DNA of 37,063 bases from positions 1 to 37,063 of the forward strand of contig CABRZP010000018.1 of NCBI GenBank assembly GCA_902475545.1. Direction: 5' to 3'. Shown here one piece after another: positions 7,716 through 16,910 of this stretch; the first letter of the stretch is position 1, and each line of letters starts with the position of its first letter. The notes beneath the pieces were generated by a model, which saw only the letters and a program-made list of their open reading frames with translations, made no database searches and was not told the DNA's origin. The position numbers and the translations under genes were made by a program. The stretch is from an uncultured bacterium (GTDB taxonomy: Bacteria > Cyanobacteriota > Vampirovibrionia > Gastranaerophilales > Gastranaerophilaceae).

Positions 7716-9740
7716 TTATGAACAACCGGAATAACCGCAATTTAGGCAGATAAAGCAACCTTCTGCCATTTGAATTTCAGTTCCGCATTCAGGACATTTT
7801 ACGGTTTTTACTTCACCGGTTGGTGCATAATCTTCAACTGACTCACTCTTTTCTTCAACGACAGGCTTTGATTCAACAGGCTTCATTTCAACTGTTTTTT
7901 CTGTCTTTTTAGCTTCCAAATTCATTGGCTGGAATTGACGAGAATTATTTCTATAAACAGTTATACCTTTCAAATTATTTTTATAAGCCAAAATGTAAGC
8001 TTCCTGAATATCTTCACGACTAGCAGATTCCACGAAGTTTACTGTTTTTGAAACTGCATTATCTGTATGCAATTGGAATGCAGCCTGCATTTTAACGTGC
8101 CAGTATGGTGAAACATCGTGAGCAGTTGCAAAAATTTGCTTAACTTCATCTGATACTCCATCAACATGAGCAATTGTACCATCCTGAGCAATCTGTGACA
8201 TCATAGCTTCTGAGTATAAACCATTTGAAACCATATAATCTTTGAAGATTGGATTCACTTCAAGCATTTCGGTTCCGTCCATAATCAATCTTGAAAATAC
8301 AAGACCAAACAGAGGTTCAACTCCACCTGATGCTGAAGCTATCATTGAAATTGTACCGGTAGGTGCAATACAAGTAGTTGTTGCATTTCTTAAACCATAT
8401 TGTTTAATTCCTGCATCTATTTCAGCCCATTTATCATCTGAGATTTTACCTGCTGATTTACCTTTATATTTATTGTAAAGGTAATTTTCAGAATCATAAA
8501 TTGAACCTTTAAAGTTTTTAAAACTACCACGTTCTTTAGCTAATTCAATTGATTCAGTTTTTGAAACATAATCAATGAATTCCATAACTTGACCGGCTAA
8601 TTTTGTTCCCTCTTCTGAATTATAAGATAAGCCCATTTTCATTAACATATCAGCCCAGCCCATAACACCAAGACCGATTTTTCTGTTATTTTGAACCATT
8701 TCTGAAATTTGAGGAAGCGGATAATTATTTACGGCAATTACATTATCCAAAAATCTCATTGCTGTTCTTGTTGTTTCTTCCAATAAATCCCAATCTACAG
8801 CCCACGAACCATCTGAATCTTTTTTCATCATCAAACCTAAGTTAATTGAACCTAAGTTACAAGCTTCGTAAGCAAGAAGCGGAACTTCACCGCATGGGTT
8901 AGTTGATTCAATAGGACCAACTAATGGAGTAGGGTTATCAGAATTCATCTTATCGATAAATACAATACCCGGTTCTCCGTTTCTCCAAGCACCGTCAACA
9001 ATCAAGTCAAATACTTCCTTAGCATTCATTCTGCCAACAACTTCATTGTTCTGAGGATTAATTAAATCATAATCTTCACCTGCTAAATAAGCATCCATGA
9101 ATTTATCTGTAATAGCAACAGAAATATTAAAGTTATTTAATTTATTGTTATCAGATTTGCAGTGAATAAAATCAATAATATCAGGGTGATCAACTCTTAA
9201 GATACCCATATTAGCACCACGTCTTGTGCCACCTTGTTTTACAGCTTCAGTTGCAGCATTAAATACTTCCATAAACGAAACCGGACCTGAAGAAACACCC
9301 ATTGTTGAGCGAACAACACTGTTTTTAGGTCTTAATCTTGAGAAAGAAAAACCTGTTCCTCCGCCTGATTTATGTATCAACGCTGTATTTTTAACAGTTT
9401 CAAAAATACCTTCAAGACTGTCTTCCACAGGTAATACAAAACAAGCTGCCAACTGTCCTAATTCTCTACCTGCATTCATTAATGTAGGTGAATTTGGCAT
9501 AAAATAACGATTTGTAATGGCTTTATAAAATCTATCAGAAAGTTCTTTAACTTCTGATTGAGATTTACCAAATTGCAAATCACCTGAAGCGATAGTATCT
9601 GCTACTCTGCGGAACATATCAGCAGGAGTTTCGGTACAATTACCATCCTTATCTCTTTTCAGGTATCTTCTTTCCAGAACTTTCACCGCATTTTCGGATA
9701 AGTTCAAAGATTCTTCTAAACATGTACTGCTATCTGACAC
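7716..9740 (-). CDS. nrdJ: Class II (adenosylcobalamin-dependent) ribonucleoside reductase
   Basis: The enzyme reduces ribonucleotides to deoxyribonucleotides using B12 and no oxygen. Numbered from the chosen start, it has the redox Cys100 (in QLAACF), the active-site NPCGE with Asn281, Cys283 and Glu285, the KSGGGTGFSFSRLR loop and TTTCIAPTGTISMIA. At the C-terminus is a Cys-rich zinc ribbon (C649, C652, C662, C665, C668, C673) that probably relays reductant. No R2 small subunit or glycyl-radical motif is present, which fits class II. Start: GTG at 9740 (674 aa) has GGAGGT just upstream. The in-frame ATG at 9752 would turn that site into coding sequence, and the most upstream start at 9797 adds an unlikely hydrophobic leader. 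No cobalamin riboswitch was recognised upstream. Confidence 0.95.
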   Translation of the reverse strand: MSDSSTCLEESLNLSENAVKVLERRYLKRDKDGNCTETPADMFRRVADTIASGDLQFGKSQSEVKELSDRFYKAITNRYFMPNSPTLMNAGRELGQLAACFVLPVEDSLEGIFETVKNTALIHKSGGGTGFSFSRLRPKNSVVRSTMGVSSGPVSFMEVFNAATEAVKQGGTRRGANMGILRVDHPDIIDFIHCKSDNNKLNNFNISVAITDKFMDAYLAGEDYDLINPQNNEVVGRMNAKEVFDLIVDGAWRNGEPGIVFIDKMNSDNPTPLVGPIESTNPCGEVPLLAYEACNLGSINLGLMMKKDSDGSWAVDWDLLEETTRTAMRFLDNVIAVNNYPLPQISEMVQNNRKIGLGVMGWADMLMKMGLSYNSEEGTKLAGQVMEFIDYVSKTESIELAKERGSFKNFKGSIYDSENYLYNKYKGKSAGKISDDKWAEIDAGIKQYGLRNATTTCIAPTGTISMIASASGGVEPLFGLVFSRLIMDGTEMLEVNPIFKDYMVSNGLYSEAMMSQIAQDGTIAHVDGVSDEVKQIFATAHDVSPYWHVKMQAAFQLHTDNAVSKTVNFVESASREDIQEAYILAYKNNLKGITVYRNNSRQFQPMNLEAKKTEKTVEMKPVESKPVVEEKSESVEDYAPTGEVKTVKCPECGTEIQMAEGCFICLNCGYSGCS

Positions 9741-9941
9741 ATTAACCTCCATAATTTGATATAGTCTGTAAATTAACTTCCCAAAAATAAAAAGCATGCC
9801 TTTAAGACGACTTTTTTAAAATTGTACAACATGACAAAGAATAAAAGCAATAAATAATACAGAAACATCAACACATTTCGTAATCATTAATAAAAAATCT
9901 GTCAGAACTAACCATCAAGAGAATACATTTAGAACTTTTTG

Positions 9942-9950
9942 TGTTATCCT
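9942..9950 (+). promoter_or_regulatory. Candidate extended -10 giving a leaderless mRNA (binding-protein gene)
   Basis: TGTTATCCT is an extended -10-like element, with four of six matches in the hexamer TATCCT. It ends exactly six bases before the ATG at 9957. There is no ribosome site ahead of that ATG, so the transcript may begin at the start codon. Confidence 0.4.
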
Positions 9951-9956
9951 GAAAGC

Positions 9957-11804
9957 ATGATTAGGAGAGTTTTTAGGGTATTACTTGTTATACTACTCAT
10001 TGGAGTATTGTGCAAAGCATGTTTAGTCAAAGACATGCCGGAAACTAGTATCAAGAAAAACGTTGATATCGAAAATAAAGACATTCAAATAAATTACCCC
10101 GCACCTAAAAACATTACACTAAACGGAATTGATTATCTTCAATCACAAGCACCTATCGGCAAATTTGGAGGCGAGCTTATCTCTTCAACTATCGGAGAAG
10201 GTCCAAAAACATTCAATCCGTTTAATTGCAAAGATAATACCTCATCTACAATGGCAAGTATTATGTATGACGGACTTCTGACTACAAATCCGATTACAGG
10301 ACAGCCAACACCAAAACTTGCGAAATCTTACACTATTTCTCCTGATGGAAAAACTTACACAATAAATTTAAGAAAAGGAATTCGCTGGTCTGACGGCAAA
10401 CAAATAACCGCAGATGATGTTGTATTCACTTGGAATGATATTATTTTTACAGGATACGGAGACACTTCTACCCGAGATTCAATTGTTATAGATGGGAAAT
10501 TGCCTATAGTAAAAAAACTGGATAACTATACGGTTCAATTTATAACACCCAAACCTTTTGCCCCGTTTATCAGAATGTTATCCACACCAATTGCCCCAAA
10601 ACACGTATTTATGCCTGCAATAAAAAAAGGTAACGCATATTTTGACAGTTTTCTATCAACTACAACAAATCCTAAAGATTTTATTGTTTCCGGAGCTTTC
10701 AAACTAAAAGAATACGTTCCTGCTCAACGTGTAGTATTTGAAAGAAATCCTGATTACTATGAAATAAATACTAAAAATGAAAAACTTCCATATCTCGACA
10801 AATTAGTTTACTTGATTGTCGGAGACTTGAATAATGAAGTATTAAAATTTGAAGCAAAAGAATTGGATGTTATATCATTACAAGGTGCAAAGGTTGCTAG
10901 ATATAAATCGCTGGAACCGCATTCTGACTTTACTCTTTACAACCTTGGCCCTGACACCGGTACAATGCATTTATCAATGAATATTAACAACAGAAAAGAC
11001 GATAAAGGCAAATATTATGTAAATCCGATTAAGCAAAAATGGTTTCAAGATAAGAATTTCAGACAAGCGGTAGATTATGCAATTGACAGAAAAAATATGG
11101 TATTAAATATTGCTAACGGCATAGGGGAACCGCTATTTACACCTGAAAGTCTAAATTCCATATTTTTAAATAAGAAATTAAAATCTTACGATAAAAATTT
11201 GAATAAATCCCGTGTTCTATTGCACAAATCAGGATTTTACACAGATAAAAAGGGCAGATTATTTGACCAAAACGGAAACCGCGTTGAATTTGACCTCTAT
11301 ACAAATGCCGGGAATACCGAAAGAGAAGCAATCGGGGTTATGGTAAAACAAGATCTTGAAGAACTCGGAATGAAAGTTAATTTTAAACCTGTAGAATTCA
11401 ACTCACTGGTTAATAAACTTGTAAGTACATTTGACTGGGATATGGTTATAATGGGGTTAACCGGATCCCCTTTGGAACCAAACGGCGGCAAAAATGTATG
11501 GCTATCTGACGGAAGACTTCATATGTTCAACCAGAGAACACCAAAAGAAGGCAAAACAGGTATTCTTCCTTGGGAAAAAGAAATAGACTACTATTTTACC
11601 CAAGGTGCACTTGCTACAAAATTTGAGGACAGGAAAAAATATTATGACAAATATCAGGAAATTGTTTATGACCAAAAACCTTTTGTTTATATCTATTCTC
11701 CTGTCAGAATAGTCGCTCTTAGAAACAAGTTCAAAAATATCTATCCTTCAAGTTTAGGCGGAATAACACATAACATTGAAGAAATTTATATAGGGGACAG
11801 ATAG
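9957..11804 (+). CDS. Oligopeptide-type ABC transporter substrate-binding protein (SBP family 5)
   Basis: The N-terminus (MIRRVFRVLLVILLIGVLCKAC) is a basic-plus-hydrophobic export signal. A Cys follows, but the residues before it do not make a good lipobox, so lipid attachment is uncertain. The body carries family-5 landmarks: GPKTFNPF, MYDGLL, PKLAKSYTISPDGKTYTINL, GIRWSDGKQITADDVVFTW, and later FRQAVDYAIDRK. These proteins capture peptides or related solutes outside the membrane and hand them to the permeases. Length (615 aa) is at the upper end of the family. An in-frame TTG at 9939 was rejected in favour of this ATG, which starts the signal sequence. The two permease genes follow 65 bp later, with no ATPase gene beside them. 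Confidence 0.92.
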   Translation: MIRRVFRVLLVILLIGVLCKACLVKDMPETSIKKNVDIENKDIQINYPAPKNITLNGIDYLQSQAPIGKFGGELISSTIGEGPKTFNPFNCKDNTSSTMASIMYDGLLTTNPITGQPTPKLAKSYTISPDGKTYTINLRKGIRWSDGKQITADDVVFTWNDIIFTGYGDTSTRDSIVIDGKLPIVKKLDNYTVQFITPKPFAPFIRMLSTPIAPKHVFMPAIKKGNAYFDSFLSTTTNPKDFIVSGAFKLKEYVPAQRVVFERNPDYYEINTKNEKLPYLDKLVYLIVGDLNNEVLKFEAKELDVISLQGAKVARYKSLEPHSDFTLYNLGPDTGTMHLSMNINNRKDDKGKYYVNPIKQKWFQDKNFRQAVDYAIDRKNMVLNIANGIGEPLFTPESLNSIFLNKKLKSYDKNLNKSRVLLHKSGFYTDKKGRLFDQNGNRVEFDLYTNAGNTEREAIGVMVKQDLEELGMKVNFKPVEFNSLVNKLVSTFDWDMVIMGLTGSPLEPNGGKNVWLSDGRLHMFNQRTPKEGKTGILPWEKEIDYYFTQGALATKFEDRKKYYDKYQEIVYDQKPFVYIYSPVRIVALRNKFKNIYPSSLGGITHNIEEIYIGDR

Positions 11805-11869
11805 AGTATACCCTCTCAAATTTTAAAAAGAGTTAGTGTATAAGATTAATCCAAAAATCGGAGTTAAAA

Positions 11870-12841
11870 ATGGAAACAATAAAATATATATTAAAAAGAA
11901 TTATTCAAACAATACCATTACTTATAATGGTATCCTTGATAAGTTTCTTTATTATAAGACTTTCTCCGGTAGATCCGCTTGCAGAATTAAAGCTTAACCC
12001 ATCAATATCTCCTGAAACAGTACAAAAAGAACGCCAACGATTAGGATTGGATAAACCTATAATTGTACAATACGGGAAATGGGCATTCTCATTTATCCGT
12101 GGAGATTTAGGGGTAACTTCCACAGGAGAAAAAGTAATCCAAAAATTAAAAGAAAGAATTCCTAATACACTATTATTAACAAGTATCGTAATTTTTCTTA
12201 CATGGCTTGTTGGGGTACCTCTCGGAATTATAGCAGCTGTCCGGTGGAAATCTAAAACAGATAGAATTTTAACGGTCTTAACAAGTATCGGTATGGCAAT
12301 TCCTTCATTTTTCTTTGCAATACTGCTTTTAATGTTTGCTGTAAAAACAGGTTGGTTTCCGATTGGAGGATTAACCAGTCCAAACTTTGCAGATATGACA
12401 TTTGGCGGGAAATTTTTAGATATAGCATATCATTTGGTTTTGCCGGTATTTGTCTTATTTACAATTTCTCTTGCCGGTTTACAAAGGCAAATGCGGGCAA
12501 ATATGCTTGATGTTCTCGATAGTGATTATGTCAAATTCGCACGTGCTAAGGGACTATCAGAAAATGTTGTAATTTATAAACATGCTTTGAGAAATGCAAT
12601 TAATCCCATGATAACACTTCTGGGTTTTGAATTTGCAGGACTGCTATCAGGAGCAGCACTAACAGAATATGTATTTCAATATCCGGGTTTAGGGCGTTTA
12701 ATCTTGGAAGCGGTTCTAAAATCAGACATAAACCTTGTTATGGCATCATTGATGATGGGTGCTGTAATGCTCATCCTAGGTAATTTAATTGCGGATATCC
12801 TTTTAATCATCACAGATCCGAGAATAAGGGTGAAATCATGA
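11870..12841 (+). CDS. ABC transporter permease, DppB/OppB type
   Basis: This 323-aa inner-membrane permease begins with the signature MxxYILKRIIQTIPLL membrane helix. A periplasmic segment (SPVDPLAELK...RLGLDKPIIVQYGKW) and about five further membrane helices follow. The cytoplasmic coupling loop that contacts the ATPase reads DYVKFARAKGL followed by KHALRNAINPMIT, the EAA motif of binding-protein-dependent importers. With the next gene it forms the transmembrane channel for the upstream binding protein. GGAG lies before the ATG. The stop overlaps the start of the next gene (ATGA), so the two permeases are translated together. Confidence 0.94.
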   Translation: METIKYILKRIIQTIPLLIMVSLISFFIIRLSPVDPLAELKLNPSISPETVQKERQRLGLDKPIIVQYGKWAFSFIRGDLGVTSTGEKVIQKLKERIPNTLLLTSIVIFLTWLVGVPLGIIAAVRWKSKTDRILTVLTSIGMAIPSFFFAILLLMFAVKTGWFPIGGLTSPNFADMTFGGKFLDIAYHLVLPVFVLFTISLAGLQRQMRANMLDVLDSDYVKFARAKGLSENVVIYKHALRNAINPMITLLGFEFAGLLSGAALTEYVFQYPGLGRLILEAVLKSDINLVMASLMMGAVMLILGNLIADILLIITDPRIRVKS

Positions 12842-13905
12842 TAAAAGAAATTTTACAGCAATTATGGAAAGATAAATTTGCACGTATTGCACTGATTGTA
12901 CTTGGCATAATCTATTTTGCACTATTTTTTGCTGATTTTTTAGCACCATACACAAAAGATTTTTCAGACAGAACAATGGCTTATGTTCCACCTTCTAAAA
13001 TTTTCACAATAACTCAGGATGGAAAACTATCAAAACCTTATACTTACAATTATATTAGAGAATTTGATAAAAATACTCTGGAAATAAAATATAAACTCGA
13101 CAGATCAAAAAAACATTATATAAAATTCTTCTCAAAAGGACAGCCCTATAAATTTTTAGGCTTAATACCAATGAAAAGACATCTTGTAACCACTGACAAC
13201 GAAGGCAGATTGTACCTTTTAGGCACCGATATCAATGGCAGAGATGTATTCTCACGTCTGCTATTTGGCGGAAGAATTTCTATGACAATAGGATTTTTAG
13301 CTTTGTTTGTATTATTTCCTATCGGGCTTTTATATGGCGGAATTTCAGGTTACTTTGGAGGTAGAGTAGACAGCATAATGATGAGATTTGCTGAAGCCGT
13401 TATGTCAAATCCAAGCTTCTACCTATTAATTATATTAGCATCGGTACTACCTTCAGGCATGACAAGTACTCAAAGATTTATGCTTATCGTCATAATTCTG
13501 GCACTAATTGGCTGGGCAGGATTTGCAAGAGTGGTACGAGGAATGGTTTTATCAATAAAGAATCAGGAATACGTTCAGGCTGCTCAATCAATCGGAGCAT
13601 CAAAAATGCGAATTATTATAAAACATATACTGCCCCAAACAACAAGTTTTGTAATAGTTGCAATGACTTTATCTGTTCCTTCATATATACTTTCCGAATC
13701 CGGATTAAGCTTTTTAGGTCTTGGTATTCAACAGCCGGATGCAAGCTGGGGAAATATGTTAAAAGAAGCTCAGGAATTTACTAATATCCTTTACAGACCA
13801 TGGCTCCTTACTCCGGGATTTTTAATTTTTGTATCAGTTTTGGCATTTAACGTGATAGGTGATACTATAAGAGACATATTAGATCCAAAAAGTAAAGTAA
13901 GATAA
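12838..13905 (+). CDS. ABC transporter permease, DppC/OppC type
   Basis: This is the second half of the importer channel (355 aa). After a first membrane helix (residues ~15-35) comes an enlarged periplasmic region (about 40-125) that includes FLGLIPMKRHLV and the family motif LLGTDINGRDVFSRLLFGGRIS. Five more helices follow. The EAA coupling loop is EYVQAAQSIGASKMRIIIKHILP. The C-terminus has the usual LSESGLSFLGLGIQQPDASWG and ends NVIGDTIRDILDPKSKVR. The large early periplasmic insert matches a subset of OppC proteins and is not a fusion. No nucleotide-binding subunit is adjacent, so ATPases must be supplied from elsewhere. Confidence 0.94.
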   Translation: MIKEILQQLWKDKFARIALIVLGIIYFALFFADFLAPYTKDFSDRTMAYVPPSKIFTITQDGKLSKPYTYNYIREFDKNTLEIKYKLDRSKKHYIKFFSKGQPYKFLGLIPMKRHLVTTDNEGRLYLLGTDINGRDVFSRLLFGGRISMTIGFLALFVLFPIGLLYGGISGYFGGRVDSIMMRFAEAVMSNPSFYLLIILASVLPSGMTSTQRFMLIVIILALIGWAGFARVVRGMVLSIKNQEYVQAAQSIGASKMRIIIKHILPQTTSFVIVAMTLSVPSYILSESGLSFLGLGIQQPDASWGNMLKEAQEFTNILYRPWLLTPGFLIFVSVLAFNVIGDTIRDILDPKSKVR

Positions 13906-13917
13906 TAATAAAGGAAA

Positions 13918-14658
13918 ATGGAAGTGAGTATTGAAAATTTAGCACACCTGATTAATTTAGAATATGTTATAAGAATAGCTATTGCAGTAGTTTTAGGCTT
14001 CAGCATCGGACTGGAAAGAGAATTAACCAATAAATATGCAGGATTAAGAACTCATATCCTCGTATGTTTAGGAGCTTGCGTATTTACTCTTATTTCAATA
14101 TACGGATTTCCGACATTTGCACCCGGAGATAATGTTATAATTGATCAGGCAACAGGAATTAGAGATACCTCCCGTGTAGCTGCACAAATTGTTACCGGTA
14201 TCGGTTTTATTGGTGCTGGTACAGTACTTAGAAACGGCCCTATCGTATTTGGGCTGACAACAGCAGCAACCTTGTGGATTGCGGCAAGTATCGGTATGGC
14301 ATGTGGAGCAGGCATGTTTGATATTGCTTTTGCAGGAACAGTGTTATCAATTTTAACTCTTGTTATGATTAGAGTTTTTGAAAGAAAAGTTCTGCCAACA
14401 AGTACCAAAAGATCTACACGTATAAAAGTTGCAATAGTCTGTCAAAATGAATTTGCTGATAAAATTCAAGACTATATTATTGACACTTATCCAAACATTT
14501 CTCAACTTTCAAGAAAACAACTTAATGCAGATATAACCAGTACCAAAATTACGTGTATTATTGATGTTATGGCAATAAAACCAATAAAAGATTTATATAA
14601 AGCATTCCAAACTCAAGAAGGAATTGATTCAATATCAATTCAGGAATGTTTGGAATAA
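13918..14658 (+). CDS. MgtC/SapB-family inner-membrane protein
   Basis: The protein (246 aa) has an N-terminal membrane domain with the family landmarks VLGFSIGLERE, KYAGLRTHILVCLGA, SRVAAQIVTGIGFIGAGT and GLTTAATLWIAASIGMA, and about four to five membrane helices. From about residue 165 a soluble C-terminal ACT-like domain follows. MgtC proteins support growth in low magnesium and affect membrane ATP synthase or envelope homeostasis in other bacteria; the exact role here is unknown. It starts 12 bp after the permease and probably shares the operon. Start choice is open: the ATG has AAGGA only two bases away, whereas a GTG at 13924 has it at eight bases. Confidence 0.9.
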   Translation: MEVSIENLAHLINLEYVIRIAIAVVLGFSIGLERELTNKYAGLRTHILVCLGACVFTLISIYGFPTFAPGDNVIIDQATGIRDTSRVAAQIVTGIGFIGAGTVLRNGPIVFGLTTAATLWIAASIGMACGAGMFDIAFAGTVLSILTLVMIRVFERKVLPTSTKRSTRIKVAIVCQNEFADKIQDYIIDTYPNISQLSRKQLNADITSTKITCIIDVMAIKPIKDLYKAFQTQEGIDSISIQECLE

Positions 14659-14738
14659 ATTAAATTTACCTTTACTTTAAGTTGTATTTAAGATAGGATT
14701 AAACAAAAGGATTTTATTTGATAAGGGAGACTTTAAAC

Positions 14739-15449
14739 TTGAAATATAAACGAATTTTATTAAAGATTAGCGGTGAAGCATTGATGGGAAATCAACAATT
14801 CGGGATTGACCAAAATCCTGTCAGAATGATTTCAGAAGAAATAAAAAAAGTTTGTGAACTTGGAGCTGAAGTTGCAGTTGTAGTTGGAGGCGGTAACATT
14901 TTCAGAGGAATGAAAAACAGTGCAAAATTAGGTATGGATCAAGCATCCGGTGATTATGTCGGAATGCTTGCAACCGTAATGAACGCTATAGCTTTGCAAA
15001 GTTCATTAACTCAAATAGGTGTTCAATGCAGAGTTCAATCAGCAATTGCAATGAACCAAATCGCTGAACCTTACATAAGACATAGAGCAATACGCCACCT
15101 TGAAAAAGGTAGAGTCGTTATTTTTGCGGCAGGAACAGGTAATCCGTTTTTCACAACAGATACTGCAGCTGCACTTAGGGCATCTGAAATAAATGCAGAA
15201 GCTATGCTTATGGCTAAAAACGGTGTTGACGGAGTTTATACAGATGATCCGAACACAAATCCTGATGCTAAAAAATTAGAAAAAATAAATTATGACGAGA
15301 TTATTAAAAATGGTTTAAAGGTTATGGATACATCAGCTTGTGCATTATGCAAACAAAACAATATTCCAATTGTTGTTTTTGATTTCAAAAAAGAAGACGG
15401 CATAAAAGATATCCTTAACGGAAAAGAAATAGGAACATATATTAATTAG
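14739..15449 (+). CDS. pyrH: Uridylate kinase (UMP kinase)
   Basis: PyrH makes UDP from UMP in pyrimidine synthesis and works as a hexamer. Landmarks are KYKRILLKISGEALMG at the N-terminus, GGGNIFRG, and TTDTAAALRASEINAEAMLMAKNG with the GVYTDDP segment. Start: TTG at 14739 has AAGGGAG nine bases upstream and gives 236 aa, close to other PyrH proteins. A TTG at 14718, in frame, has AAAAGG and would add seven residues, so it cannot be excluded. It is the first gene of the operon pyrH-frr-cdsA-rnc-rpe. The pyrH-frr-cdsA order is widely conserved and links nucleotide, translation and lipid synthesis. Confidence 0.96.
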   Translation: MKYKRILLKISGEALMGNQQFGIDQNPVRMISEEIKKVCELGAEVAVVVGGGNIFRGMKNSAKLGMDQASGDYVGMLATVMNAIALQSSLTQIGVQCRVQSAIAMNQIAEPYIRHRAIRHLEKGRVVIFAAGTGNPFFTTDTAAALRASEINAEAMLMAKNGVDGVYTDDPNTNPDAKKLEKINYDEIIKNGLKVMDTSACALCKQNNIPIVVFDFKKEDGIKDILNGKEIGTYIN

Positions 15450-15473
15450 TAAAATATACGAAAGAGGTAAAAA

Positions 15474-16040
15474 ATGACTGAAGCTTTAGAAGAATTATTT
15501 TTATTCGGCGAAGAAAAAATGGAAAAAGCAATTGCACAGTTACAAAGAGAATTTGGAACTATTCGTTCAGGTCGTGCTAACCCTGGCATATTAGATAAAG
15601 TTATGGTTGAATACTATGGAGCACCAACTCCATTACGCCAAATGTCACAAGTATCTGTTCAAGACGGAACAACTCTTGTTATTACACCTTATGACAAAAC
15701 AATTATGAAAGAAATCGAAAAAGCAATTATTAAAGCTGAAATCGGTATAACTCCAAACAGTGACGGAACATGTATCAGATTACCATTTCCTCCATTGACA
15801 GAAGAAAGAAGACGTGAAATTTCTAAAGACGTAAAAAAATTAGGTGAAGATGCAAAAGTTGCAATTAGAAATATTCGTCGTGATATGACAGATTCTTTGA
15901 AAAAAATCGAAAAAAGCGATAATCTTCCAGAGGATATGGTTAAAGATAATCAAGATAAAATTCAAAAATTAACTGATAAATATACTGCCAATATTGATAA
16001 TGCAGTCGCAGTAAAAGAAAAAGAGGTTATGACAGTATAA
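15474..16040 (+). CDS. frr: Ribosome recycling factor
   Basis: RRF, with EF-G, splits the post-termination ribosome. The 188-aa protein has a complete three-helix domain and a beta domain, with the conserved FGTIRSGRANPGILDKVMVEYYG, LVITPYD and LPFPPLTEERRREISK segments. The last ends in the Arg-rich hinge and helix used to contact the ribosome. GAAAGAGG precedes the ATG. Its TAA stop shares one base with the cdsA ATG (TAATG), so the two are translated in tandem. Nothing is unusual. Confidence 0.97.
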   Translation: MTEALEELFLFGEEKMEKAIAQLQREFGTIRSGRANPGILDKVMVEYYGAPTPLRQMSQVSVQDGTTLVITPYDKTIMKEIEKAIIKAEIGITPNSDGTCIRLPFPPLTEERRREISKDVKKLGEDAKVAIRNIRRDMTDSLKKIEKSDNLPEDMVKDNQDKIQKLTDKYTANIDNAVAVKEKEVMTV

Positions 16041-16909
16041 TGATTGATTTAGGCTTGAATAAAAACGCGACAAGAATGTTAACCGGACTAATAATGGGTA
16101 CAATTGTTTTAAGTTGTATCATAGCTGGAAATATTGCACTCCTTTTGCTTTTAATTTTTATGCTGATTGTCGGTTCAAGAGAATATGTTAAAATATTAAA
16201 TCACAAAGGTTTTTATCCAAGCCTTAAAGTCATTTATTTAACGGAAGCTATTCTAACGACAGTTGTTTATTTTAAACGTTTTGATTTAGTTGCTATAACA
16301 TTAACAATATGTGCAATGTGTTCATTTATGTGGGTATTGTTCAAAGGCAGACAACCTTATATTGCAAACGTTGCAACAACACTTTTAGGAATGGTTTATT
16401 GCGGATGGTTCCCGCTTCATTTAATCTTTTTAAGAGATTTATCCTGTGATAAATACGACAGCGGACTTGGTTTTGTAGTATTAATGTTTACTGCAATATT
16501 ACTAACAGATATCGGATGCTATTATGTTGGTTCAAAATGGGGTAAAAACAAATTAGCACCTGTTATAAGCCCGAATAAAACAATTGAAGGTTCTATTGGC
16601 GGAGCTTTTTTTGCAGTACTTGGAGCTGTTACAATCGGTTTATATTTAGGGGTTGAATGGTATTTGGCAGTACTTGCTGGATTAATTTGTACATCATTTG
16701 CTCAAATTGGTGATTTATGTGAATCACTTATCAAACGTGATGCAGGAGTTAAAGATTCCGGTACAAGCCTACCGGGACATGGCGGTTTCTTAGATAGAAC
16801 AGACAGTTTTATATTAACAATTCCAATTATGTATTATTTCTGTAAGTGCTTTATTTTCCACACAGAATGGATGTCTACACTATCTGAATTTATAAAGGGC
16901 TTATTCTAA
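16040..16909 (+). CDS. cdsA: Phosphatidate cytidylyltransferase
   Basis: CdsA converts phosphatidic acid and CTP to CDP-diacylglycerol, the branch-point lipid precursor, in the inner membrane. The 289-aa protein has about eight membrane helices. It also has the C-terminal family signature from residue ~229: SLIKRDAGVKDSG, then LPGHGGFLDRTD, which contains the metal-binding Asp residues. An earlier SPNKTIEGSIGG motif is also typical. It overlaps frr by one base and is followed one base later by rnc, so translational coupling runs through the operon. The sequence appears intact. Confidence 0.96.
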   Translation: MIDLGLNKNATRMLTGLIMGTIVLSCIIAGNIALLLLLIFMLIVGSREYVKILNHKGFYPSLKVIYLTEAILTTVVYFKRFDLVAITLTICAMCSFMWVLFKGRQPYIANVATTLLGMVYCGWFPLHLIFLRDLSCDKYDSGLGFVVLMFTAILLTDIGCYYVGSKWGKNKLAPVISPNKTIEGSIGGAFFAVLGAVTIGLYLGVEWYLAVLAGLICTSFAQIGDLCESLIKRDAGVKDSGTSLPGHGGFLDRTDSFILTIPIMYYFCKCFIFHTEWMSTLSEFIKGLF

Positions 16910-16910
16910 G

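Noticed and set aside
9741..9956. Cobalamin riboswitch upstream of the class II reductase
   Set aside because: Expected because the enzyme uses B12, but no GCCACTG-type B12 box or matching stems could be found in this short A/T-rich interval.
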